DNA of 64,000 nt from Aplidium turbinatum (taxonomy: Eukaryota > Chordata > Ascidiacea > Aplousobranchia > Polyclinidae), in the NCBI GenBank assembly GCA_918807975.1, contig OU964931.1, positions 15,014,251 through 15,078,250 of the forward strand, given 5' to 3'. The position numbers and the translations under genes are program-made. Of the stretch, positions 54,201-64,000 are shown piece by piece (position 1 is the stretch's first letter; the number at the start of each line of letters is the position of its first letter). The notes below the pieces were generated by a model. That model saw nothing but the letters and a program-made list of their open reading frames with translations. It ran no database searches and was not told the DNA's origin.

Positions 54201-57200
54201 CTAACAGCTTTTGTTGGAATTATGAAAGGAATACCGAAGAACTTATGAGCTTGCTTAGGTTGAATGAGAGTGTTGATAAGTTGGCAAAAGCGAATGGAGT
54301 GAGGTGGTATGGGCATGTTTTGAGAAGGGATGAAGATGATGTTTTGAGAAGAGCGCTGGAGTTGCGAGTGGAGGGTCGTAGAAAACAAGGAAGACCAAAG
54401 AAAACATGGAAAAAGCAAGTTGAGGAAGAAAGTAGCAAGGTGGGCTTGACAAGAGAGGACGCGTTAGACAGATCGATGTGGAGGCAGGGTGTGAAGACGA
54501 TTGCGGCACTTGGAGGTGAATCCGGCCACCCTCGGTAACGGGGACATCACCGGATTAAAACTGGACTACTACTACTACTTTTGTGCTTGAGTTTCGGCTT
54601 AAAATTTACGACTGTAATGAAGCTAAGCCTAGGAGGAGTCGCACCCTTCGTTTAAAACGTGTATGGACAGTTGTTTGGCAAGCTAGGTACATGTCTTGCT
54701 GCTGATAGTCACAAAATCCCAATGCAAATTGCCATTAGTGACTGGGATGAGTCGCTTACCAAGCACATCGGTACAAAGCTTCCCTGTGAGATTTATCCGA
54801 TGCTGGTCCTCCATGTTTTGCAACACAAACTCGTAGATTTCCATCCGCTTTTTGAAGTTATCCGATAAATCAAACAGTTTCTTTCCTCTGCGAAACAGAG
54901 TACTTTTTATTGACTTTCATCATGAAAAAAATTGTTTAACGCACAAATGAATAAAAGCACAGATAAATTTGTAATTGATTAACCAAAAAATGTTGTCAAG
55001 ACAAGAGTACCTAGCATTCGAATCCGCACATCCGCTAGTGAACTTATGACCCTCGTAGACGTTATAATAGAACAAGCAAGGCACAAAATTTCGATAGAAG
55101 AGATTTCCTGCAGAAAGGGATCCGTTAAGAAGCTGCTTCAATAAAAAATGTCTTGCCAGTGACTTCACTTCCTCACAATCGTCACAAGAGACATAAAGGA
55201 ACTTGAAAAGCAATGCCTCCTTCCATTTGACGTATTCCCTCTGAAAATTCATTGGTGATTGACAGTTTTGAGAGTTATTAACAACTGCCGCAGCCCAATC
55301 TAACATGCTGAAAACTTAAACAAAAGAATATCAGGTTGGTTATTCAAAAAGTGTATTAGCATTAAAGCTTTCGCCACTGTAAAGGTGGGTTTGTCAGTGA
55401 TCTTACTCAAATACGAAGTAAAATTCTGATTACAGTCATTTACATGTAATTACATAAATGCTTCCATTTGAAGATATGGAACTATTCTTATGGCGGCGAA
55501 AAAATCAATGTCTAATAAAAATCTCAAGTTGCTGGACTTGATTGATTTAACTGTTCAGTGTTCAGCCGATCAGTTGTTTGTGAATTCTCAATTATTATCT
55601 TTAAGGTCAGAAACATCTGTTGCAAACTCGCTGGGAGCATCGACTGCTGAACTACTGAGAAGCTGAAATCCAAGATAAAAAACGTCTGACTACCCAGCTA
55701 GTAAAATTAGTGCTTTTAACATGGACTCAGCGTATGCAAACGTTGAATAATAATGCAAAGGACCGATTAAGCCAGCTGGGCACATACCTGTAGTAAGCTG
55801 CTGAGAAGCACAATGGCGTGTTTTCTTACAGTCACTGATTTGTCACCGAGGCAATTTGCCATGTCATGAAGGAATCTAAACCAGAGGTCGGTTGCAAAGA
55901 TGGGAAACAAATGCCGCATGTTTACCCAACGATAACCCCAGACAGCACATCCATGGACTTCTAAATAGTAGCATCTGGACTGGAAACTCAGTGGGCAACA
56001 GTAGGCCAAACAGTTGGTACAACAGTGGGCCAACAGGGTTAGTTACTTGGCTGTTGGCCCACTGTTGGCCAACTGTTGTACCAACTGTTTGGCCTACTGT
56101 TGCCCACTGAGTTTCCAGTCCACATGCTACTATTTAGAAGTCCATGGCACATCACTCGGTTTTTACATTGATTTGTTGTCTGAGAACAAATACAAGCAAA
56201 ATAAAGAGGAAAACTTACGGGTCAACTAACTGTGTTTGCAGAACACATAAGTCTGTTAAGATGACCAGAGCGTTGCTTCTCACTTCTTCGTGATCGCATG
56301 TCGCCAACTCTCTAAAAAGGTAGAACGGAATTAAAGATGGCATGAGATGCAAAATCTAAAGTGAAGCTTTTGACAGATGTGAAACTTTTTCAGACCATGC
56401 AATAGTTGAACGGGTGTAACCTTTTCGGACAAATGTGACTGTTCAGACCACCGAAAAAGAACTAATCGAAAACTTGTTAAATTTAACAAAAGCGCTACAA
56501 TGAGTTGTTTAGTATTTAATACAAAAACAGTTTTTAAATCAATGCAACCTAATATAAGTCTCCCTTCTTCCTGATAAAAACAAACATGTAAAAGTAGATG
56601 AATACTGTATCAATCGACCCAATGATCACAAAACGCAACTACAGTACTTCAACTACGACAGTTATATCGTTACCGGGATAGTGCTGGTACAAATTTCTTG
56701 GCCAAAACTTCATCATGGAAACAAATCCGACCCAAATTGAAAATTGCATGAGCACGAACCGAAGGTGGGACACCGGCGTCGCCAAACTGTGACAACGGTT
56801 GTGAAAGCGAGGGCGAATCTGAAAGACATGCCCAGGATGACTTAGACGAGCAAGTTCATTAATATTCCTTTATGTTGCAGTGCACAACAAAAAAAATGTT
56901 CAGAAACAAAAGTATAGTGTAAAATAGTGTAAATAGTTTAGTTCGAATTAAGCAACTTGTTGTAGAGTATAACTTAAAAAAATGTTCAGAAACAAAAGTA
57001 TAGTGTAAAATAGTGCAAATAGTTTAGTTCGAATTATGCAACTTGTTGTAGAGTATAACTTAAAATAATGTTCAGGAACAAAAGTTTGCGAAAGCATTGA
57101 TACCATTATCAAGCGACGTGTTGGTGAGCAGCGCCTGAATGGATAGCAAAAGCCGTTTAGGAAGATTGCCACAGCAACGCTGCGATGCTTCACCGACCAC

Positions 57201-60200
57201 GTAGAGGTGGTTGATCAGCAGGTCTACGTCATATCCGCATTGGGATGGCTTGATGACGACATCGGAGAACCACGTGTCCCTAGCCGCCAGCAAAGCATTG
57301 CACCAGTCATCCATGACGGCCTAAAAGTAGTTGAACTGTGAGAAATTATATGTTATTTTGCAATTCTTTGGTTTATTTTTGTCTCTTTTAAAAGACAGGA
57401 TTAACCTAGCCAGCCTATTAGTCTTTTTGGCATTGATTCATTGCTTTCAGGCGTTGAATCAGTGTAAAAATTAGATGATTTGCTGCTGGTTGGGAACTCA
57501 TTTGATGAAATATTTGATGTCAATTCAATCAATCACATCGTCGCATTAACGTCACTCAAATTCCGCGTGCAAAAATAAGTCGGAAAATAAAGTTTCTAGT
57601 ACGTTGCATGTTTCACCAGGTAGTCAATGTAACTTCTTCTAAAGCTGTACAGCTTTGGGAGAGAGAAGTAATGTTACAATACTGGACGGCAAACAGACGA
57701 TAGACAATCTTTTCGTATCCTTACATTCTTTTCTAGCAATAACTTTGCAAACTACGAGATTTGGTGCCGTAACTAGAACATGGCAGAAACAATCCTTTTT
57801 AAATGCTTTTTGGTGTATGCGAAACTATTTTAAGAAAACAAATTTGAAGGTTTAAAAAATCGTACTGATGAGAATGGAATAGTTGGTTTTGAATCTTTAC
57901 CCTCGGACTGACAAAGCCTTGATAGGTTATTCCTGGTAGTTTCGCATACTTGTAGAGGCTCTTGACGCAGGGCCGGTTACCGAGATTGACAGAGTGATTT
58001 TTTCCGATTGTTGAAGTCTTGTGGCTGGGGAATTATTCCATCCGTTAGGTGCCGTTGAATGGAGAGCAGTCCTTAGACTGCGTTGCTCAAGCGCACACTC
58101 CGAGAGTCGAACCAGCGCCGCTTGATCTTGAAGCTTCTCCGTTCACAAAGTCAAACTTACTTACTAACGGAAACTTACTTTAGTCTGAACGTTGTCGCTA
58201 CGGTCACTATAAACGAGGTTATATATCGCTTCGAACACATAGCCCACGAGTTGGATGGAACATCGACCGCTCTCAATTCGTGCTTTTAAATTTTCTGTAA
58301 ATTAAAAAGAGGATTAAAACGAACAAAAGCCACGCGTCAGGAAAGTTTCGAAATCTTAACTTAAACAAGATTTGGAAAGTAAAACTACAAAGAATTTCAG
58401 TGCAGCACATTAGTGTTGCAAAATACAACAACATTTTTCTCTCTCTTAAACATATTTCTGCATATCTTTTGTTGCTGCTGTCAGAAATAAAACTGCACTC
58501 GGTAATATCCGGCAGCAGTGGCCGAGTGGTTAGCGCGTTGGGCTCGCAGTCGAGAGCCTGCATGTTCGACTCCAGCCACCCGCACTTGCTGTTGTTTCTC
58601 TGGGCAAGAAACTTTACGATAATTGCCTCTACCCAGTGATCGATTTCGAGTAATGGGTAGTACCAAATTTAAGTCATAAGTAGAGTAGACAACCGGAAAC
58701 AGACATTGCCGTCTGCTGCAACGTGGGTCAGGTGTACGTCGGAAGGTGTACACCGATGCATAGCGCTCAAGTCCGCTTTCCCGCAATGCAGGATAAAGAT
58801 ATGAACAAACAAACAAATCACAGCCATACCTAGCACTACATCCTTGTCGTCGTCGTCCATGAATTTAGCGGCTTGTCCGGCAGTCGATATCATGTCGATC
58901 TGTAACAATACGAGTAACGTCACGTGACCATGGAGCATGCCCAGGAATTTGTAGAAAGTGACTGAGTGTTACTACAAAGATTGTGGGCTTCTTTTGCCTA
59001 TGAATGTTCTTGTCGTTTCATTGACAAATCGCCGGCAATGCTTTCTTGTCACTCTCTTGCGAACTAGAACTACAGAAAAAATCTTTCTCTATTAGATGCA
59101 CTGACAATTGACATTGTCTGCTTTGTAAAGCGCTGAGGAGCAACGACATATGCGATGGATACAGCGCTAAATAAAAACACACATTATTATTATTGAAAAG
59201 TTTGTAATATTGGAAACGTGCCTTTAAACTTTATTTGAGAACTTGCCTTTTAAGTTTGTACCTTGTGTTTCGCATTTTGCCTTACGCGTTTTCCATGACT
59301 TCTTGATTGGCCGCTGTTAAATACGCTTTCCTGACAGCGTTGCGTCATTTTCAAAACTCGAGTTCCAATAATAAGTCAATGGTTTTAGTGCCGCAACTAT
59401 GTGGGCGTTTACGTTGCTAGTTTATGTTGAAGTCTGAGTACATGTTGAGATTCAAATAAAGTTATCTGTTTGTTTATAACAGTTCGTCCGAGATAGTTAG
59501 ACGTCAAGGATCCCGCGAAACATTACAAAGTTGAGGTACCAAATGAGAATTCTATTTAAACTACTTTGTCAAAAACAGCGTTAAACTCTCAGTCGAAATT
59601 AATACATAAATAGTTAAGCACAATGATTGAAATAGGCAAAAAAACAATGACGCGGCAACTTGCTGAGCCCGGATGGAACAATAGCAACAATTTTTGACTG
59701 CACAACGTACTTGCATGTTCATGGGACTGCTGACTTGTCTTTCCCTCGCCCAGTGCTGAAATACATGGGAAGCCGTTTCTTTGTCGCCGGTGAAAAGAGT
59801 AAAGATGCTGAGGAGCATCCACGCTTGAACTGCAAAGGACAAGATGACCTACTAGGCCGAGACAAAAAGTGGGCTACTTCCTACAATCTAGCATGCTAAT
59901 AAACAGGACAAAACCTCTGAAAGTTAAAGCGTGCTTGAGTCTTTGTTTCTGTTGTAATCTGCATGAGTGGAGTTAAGGGAGAGACAAAAATTACAATCTC
60001 CGGATTATACCTATCACACAAAGCATTTAAATAGCAATTGTGACATAAATGCCATCAGATAAAACAATCAGACCTTACTCAAAGTTGCTGAAGCGTGTAA
60101 CTAAACGGCTCTTGTAAAATACCTTTTCGTTTGTCAATTTCAAGCGAATCTAGAACTTTCTCCAAAACGTTTTTCTTCAACTTTCCCTGAACATTCCATT

Positions 60201-63200
60201 CCTTTGCTACTTTTTGAAGATATATCCTAAACAAGTATTGATCTCTTGAATCCTCTTGTAAAAATGTAATTTAATGAAATACTAATGATTACAATTTACA
60301 TAATGGCTCAGCGATCAAGTAATGTGGTTTATGTAATAAACAATTAATGCTATACGTACCTATTTTGATTTCCTTTTTCTGTTGTTAAATGCGATAACAA
60401 TTTCCATGGCAAATCATCGTCTTCCAACAACTTCGATAAGATTTTTTCCTCGATTAACTAAATTTATTAACAAAACAAAAAGATGAACCTGAGAGTCAAC
60501 AGACCGGATTACAAGATCGCATCACGCCGTAAAAGTTTCAAAAAAGATGCGCAATTGGCTACGCAATTTGTGCATATTGTTACTGTTTGCGCTGATCTAG
60601 GAGAAACCCCACACAATACTTTCACCACGTAAGCAATAAAAGTTCGTTAAAAAGTAATTCAAAACCATAAAAAGAAAAAAGTCAATACCTGGGAGGCCTT
60701 TTCTTGCATTGATGATTCGCGGTCTGAGATTGATGGCAGAAGACAATCCATCCAGACGAACCGAGCGTTACAACTATCAGGATAAACCTGCAATAACAGC
60801 TTTACATAATGCGGTTTTAATGCAGGTTGCAAAGCACAACTTTTTTCATCTCTCGCTCGTATTTTCGCATGAAATATCAGGGCCGCCAGTCGACTTGCTA
60901 TCGCTTAAGACGCTTATTGTCTTATTATCCTCTTATCATTGCCGTGTAGTACAGTCCTTGATAGCGACAGTTGTGGTGTTAAGTATTCCTTAAACTTGCC
61001 AATATGACAACGCGGTGGTACTTGCTTTCGTCTTAAAATATATTTTCGACAGAACTCTCTCTCAGACACAAGAAGTGCCATTTCTCAACTCTCATCTGAT
61101 TGTAATAACTTTTGACAGAAAAATATTAAAATGTAATCTCTTAAACATGGACAACTTGATTGACAGCAAGGAACCTTTATACATACACATTACTACACTT
61201 ACTTGTAACACATTGGTAATGGCTTGAATTGCGCATTTGCGAACACTCAACAGAGGATCACGGCTTCTCTCGCTTAGTATTTCCAAAGCATCCTTCGAGG
61301 CAGCTACAAAGCCTTTACATATCGCTGCTTCCAAAACTAAAACAGAACTTTTGCGGACAGCACATTTCATTTCCAAAGAACATTTCGATATGAGTGATAA
61401 TAAATTGTTACCTGTAAAACAATAAAACAGACATCACGAATTGAATTACTAGATGGATGAATGCATACTATAGTATTGTTGATTATAAATTCTTTTTGGT
61501 TTTATCCTATCGTCTACATGTTACGTTGTCTGTTTTCCACCTAAGTAGGCCTACGACATAAGCATAATCTGACGTTTATACAGTACGTAAGATACGTCAT
61601 CACGGGTCGGTATCTCGCAACTCACTTGTCGGATCATACAAACACAAGGAAGGAACTGGTACTGAATTAAGAATCAAAGGAGTGACACCCGGCAATGGAG
61701 TCACCAAAGTGCGAATTCTGAAACAAAAATTGATTCTGGTCAGTTGTCATTATGCTAGAGATGACTACCAAGGGTACAGCACTACCAATGAAGAAACGTC
61801 TTCGCATATCAGCCAATTTAATTCTTTTACCAATACTCTGTTCGCCAGTTGGTTTACAGCTCTCTTGCTTTCGTTTACGGGAACACCATTTTCATTTATC
61901 AACTATAAACGTGAAAAGCGTTACACAACATCTAAAGCTATTGATTTCTGCTGTAACAATTGTGCCCATAAAATTATAATTCAACAGGAGATTATAGATT
62001 TCTTGGACGTGCTGGCTACAAATGGGTGCTCACAACAATCCAAACACTCGCCCATGCACATTTAAATCCTTTAAGTTTTTGGGTTATTCTAGCTAGTGCT
62101 ATCGCTTTCGTTCTAGACAAGTCAATGAAGAAAAACAAAATATAATCAAATACGAAATTGTACAACTCCTGACCCTGTATCCCCATCTTTCGGTGGTGAA
62201 GTGCAAGTGAAAGAACTTTGCAGAAGTTCATTGAAAACAACAGGGGAAACACTGGACTTTTCCATCACATCAGCAAGGATGTTCAACGCTTTTGCACGAA
62301 TCGATGAGCCACAGTCGCTTACAGCCAACACAACTGTCTGCGTATAAGCTGGTTAATAAAACCTTACGACAATGCGAGTGTGAGCAGCTTTCCACTTATA
62401 CATTGAAAAGCATAAAACTGTAAAAGAAAAGTTGTGTAATGCAACTACTACAAGTTTTTAAAAAAAAAATCCAGTAGCTTAGTCCTTACAACGTATAGAA
62501 AACTAAAAGTCGTTCATTGCAATCACAAAAAACGCAATGCGACTTTAAACTGTCTCAAGTATCACGTTTGTAAGTGTTTGTAGCTGCCAGGTTGCGGGTT
62601 GTTTGTAGCAATAGCGGGTTGCTCTATAACTAAATACAAACAGTGATATACTGTAGTAACTAGTAACCATACCTCTAATATAAATTTATGAGTTAAGGAA
62701 GTTTTGGCGTCTTCAGACAACCCATCGTCATCAGTGGGGGTCCTTTCAGGTTTCAATAGTAACCGGTTGATGAGGCTTAGAGCTGCTAATCTGTATCCAA
62801 TCTGCAAACAAAATTGATAAACTATTCGATAACAACAGATTCAGTTCCACAATTTCCCAGCTTAATCAATATGACAAAATAAAAAAAAACTTCGTTACTT
62901 TAACTTTTTATTAAAAATCTTCCCTTGAATTGACCAGTGGTCTAAAAGGATGCGCAGTGCAGTAAATTTAAACAAAAAAAAGTAGAGAGTATCAAACTAA
63001 ATTGATGAATACAAGTTGTTTGTTTGAAGAAAACTTATTTGCATCAATGTGTGACGTTCTCTGCTTTAGTGTGATATTCTCTGTTTTGTTTTCTTTTGAT
63101 CACAATGAATTTAGTTGAATTACCCGAGAATGGTTTGCGAACCTCTTCAACCACGTGATGAAGTCGGCATACCATGCGATTGGCATGATAGCTATAAAGG

Positions 63201-64000
63201 TGGAAGCAAATTCGGACACGTGATGGCGATATTCCATTCTTTCTGGACACTAAGAGACCAAAGATAAAATATCATGGTTAATCTTAGGGCAGTGGAGTCG
63301 GAGGGATTTTGGAGTGTCCTAAGTCGGAGTTTTCAAAAAAACACTGACTACGACTTGATACAAAACTATGAACATTGAACAATAAGCTTTTTATTTGCAA
63401 TACACTTTTTCAAAATATTGTTTCTTATTCTTCGCATTGAGCTCTAAAACTTCACAAAAACATAGAAATGTTTGTTCTTGTCAATTTTGTGAAACTGGCC
63501 GTTTCAATTTCGACCACAACTTTTTTTAAATTAAACAAAAAAATAGAAAAAATTAAAAAACCTGTCAACACTAAAGCTGGAGTAGGCTAGTTATAAATCG
63601 AGTAGTCGTATATTTTTCCCTCGACTCCACAGCCCTGGTTAATCTGCACCTTAAGTAGAATAATGTGGTGTTAGAGTGTCGTTTTTTTATTATTTTAAAA
63701 CAACGATACTCTCACTCCAACACCACTTATCATTGCACATGACTAGAACTGTGTTCTGAAAAGTTTTGAAAAACTGCTACTGTATTACTAAAGCGAACCC
63801 GCAGCATTAGGCTGAAACAGATCGTTCTATTTTACACTTGTGAAATCTGTATAAATCTTTGTTTTAGAGCAAATATTCAACTCGTTTTATAAAAATAAAA
63901 TTTTATTTAAAAAGAGCGTTGAATGACGTTTTAATTACCTGTGCTATAATGTTCTGCATCAGCACACGTGAGGAATGCGCCACAGAAGATCCGTGTTTCT
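51281..64000 (-). CDS. NCAPD3: condensin-2 complex subunit D3, C-terminal two thirds
   Basis: Twenty-four exons, all in phase, from the right edge leftwards: 63939-64000 (cut by the window), 63124-63249, 62673-62801, 62154-62337, 61203-61411, 60689-60787, 60360-60457, 60123-60226, 59711-59829, 58830-58899, 58179-58294, 57104-57320, 56674-56818, 56219-56311, 55788-55875, 55011-55240, 54760-54887, 53765-53847, 53327-53449, 52876-52986, 52649-52784, 52012-52102, 51542-51714, 51281-51390 (TAA at 51281-51283). About 1014 codons are covered; human NCAPD3 has 1498. Diagnostic stretches include VRAHAIFNLGRICFHDEVLA, REYVKWKEALLFKFL, NIIPIIIALKNMLFD, VMKEYRKEVQVILSADKQL, ASEIEFDLK and RPMNVQAILHSARKVV. 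The HEAT-repeat body binds the condensin-II kleisin complex and acts in mitotic chromosome assembly; the tail is low-complexity and rich in S/T-P. The N-terminal third lies beyond the window. Confidence 0.95.
54200..54580 (+). mobile_element. LINE 3' end fragment
   Basis: A frame ending at 54538 reads VRWYGHVLRRDEDDVLRRAL, then GRRKQGRPKKTWKKQVEE and a DRSMWR-type end: the common C-terminus of non-LTR retrotransposon reverse transcriptases. An ACT-repeat tail follows at 54566-54580. It is 5' truncated and lies antisense in an NCAPD3 intron. Confidence 0.75.
55693..55780. mobile_element. hairpin MITE family D, copy next to a splice donor
   Basis: Starts CCCAGCTAGTAAAATTAGTG and ends with the complement-like GATTAAGCCAGCTGGG, with the internal ACGTTGAAT block of family D. 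Its edge is 6 bases downstream of the donor of NCAPD3 exon 55788-55875. Confidence 0.6.
55951..56147. mobile_element. 200-base foldback hairpin
   Basis: Near-perfect inverted repeat: CCATGGACTTCTAAATAGTA, TGGACTGGAAACTCAGTGGG, CAACAGTAGGCCAAACAGTT and complements, with GTTGGCCCACTGTTGGCC repeats near the centre. CCCCAGACAGCA stands just outside the left arm. It lies 76 bases upstream of the acceptor of NCAPD3 exon 55788-55875. Confidence 0.8.
56893..57085. repeat. 86-base tandem repeat, about 2.2 copies
   Basis: ATGTTCAG occurs at 56896, 56982 and 57068, an exact 86-base spacing, and the units between are nearly identical (GTATAGTGTAAAATAGTG, TAGTTTAGTTCGAATTA, CAACTTGTTGTAGAGTATAA). It ends 19 bases from the exon starting at 57104. 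Confidence 0.85.
57412..57490. mobile_element. hairpin MITE family D, diverged copy
   Basis: TTTTGGCATTGATTCA, GCGTTGAATCAGTGTAAAAA and GATTTGCTGCTGGTTGGG match family D in order. The arms are imperfect. Confidence 0.5.
57880..58136 (-). repeat. tRNA-derived SINE-B, best copy
   Basis: On the minus strand: head GCGGCGCTGGTTCGACTCTC, body TCCATTCAACGGCACCTAAC, GGAATAATTC, CCGGCCCTGCGTCAAGAGCC, tail GGCTTTGTCAGTCCGAGGGT and AAAGATTCAAAACC. Longest copy of the family, in the NCAPD3 intron and in the gene's orientation. Confidence 0.7.
58511..58800 (+). repeat. tRNA-derived SINE-A, copy 2
   Basis: The head GGCAGCAGTGGCCGAGTGG, anticodon-like GGGCTCGCAGTCGAGAGCC and B-box GTTCGACTCC are close to a leucine-type tRNA. 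The body is as at 33655 and the tail is A-rich (AACAAACAAACAAATC). It is antisense in an NCAPD3 intron, ending about 30 bases from the donor of exon 58830-58899. Confidence 0.85.
59080..59196 (+). mobile_element. non-LTR retroelement 3' tail
   Basis: TTTGTAAAGCGCTGAGGAGC, GCGATGGATACAGCGCTAAA and TAAAAACACACATTATTATT form the 3' tail style (GCGCTA...TAAA plus TTA repeats) seen on many CR1/L2-like LINEs and their SINEs. No coding part. Confidence 0.55.
63285..63637. mobile_element. hAT-type element 5
   Basis: Perfect 8-bp duplication GTTAATCT (63277-63284 and 63638-63645). The right end read as complement is CAGGGCTGTGGAGTCGAGGG and the left end is TAGGGCAGTGGAGTCGGAGG, the widespread hAT terminus. 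Non-coding, in an NCAPD3 intron. A separate small hairpin (TGGTGTTAGAGTG and complement) follows at 63662-63728. Confidence 0.85.

Noticed and set aside
56014-56229. Repetitive protein frame (LAVGPLLANCCTN type)
   Set aside because: It is produced by the foldback hairpin at 55951-56147, not a gene.
58511-58585. Leucine-type tRNA gene
   Set aside because: The cloverleaf is better preserved, but the same head with the same 200-base body occurs at 33655-33928, so it is a SINE.

Overview
The window looks like AT-rich nuclear DNA of an invertebrate deuterostome. My best guess is a tunicate: host genes are cut into many short exons with mostly short introns, while the proteins are closest to vertebrate ones I know. 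The species call is inference; the gene calls rest on exon-by-exon reading with matching splice phases.

Five host genes are supported. (1) 1353-3075, minus: part of a rhodopsin-type GPCR, most like the RGR/peropsin opsins. (2) 12200-21401, minus: a DEPDC1-like gene whose DEP domain and C-terminal exons are visible but whose central RhoGAP-like exons are not. (3) 28830-28960, plus: the last exon of a THEG/SPMAP2-like repeat protein. (4) 31967-50806, plus: an FYCO1 orthologue (RUN, coiled coil, FYVE, GOLD) in 22 recognised exons, lacking only its first coding exon. (5) 51281 to beyond 64000, minus: NCAPD3 (condensin-II subunit D3), 24 exons covering roughly the last two thirds of the protein. 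FYCO1 and NCAPD3 are convergent, with 474 bases between their stop codons.

The rest is mostly mobile DNA. There are five hAT-type elements with 8-bp target duplications, one of them carrying a three-level nest at 9.1-10.9 kb. A 3.5-kb element with long terminal inverted repeats (13.5-17.0 kb) carries a decayed PIN/XPG-like nuclease gene with a cysteine-rich CXC tail. An intact-looking Ty3/Gypsy LTR element (22061-26440) has LTRs that look identical. A Penelope-like element with a GIY-YIG region lies at 29.6-30.6 kb, with several small foldback relatives elsewhere. There are also at least three tRNA-derived SINE families, LINE 3' ends and many hairpin MITEs.

The most interesting theme is a set of hammerhead-ribozyme-like cores (CTGATGA, hairpin, GAAA, then a palindromic ACGT or CACGTG) in the Penelope-type foldbacks and in a nested retroposon at 10294-10506. 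Second is the TIR-bounded nuclease/CXC unit inside the DEPDC1 gene. No bacterial features, CRISPR arrays or convincing functional tRNA or rRNA genes were seen.
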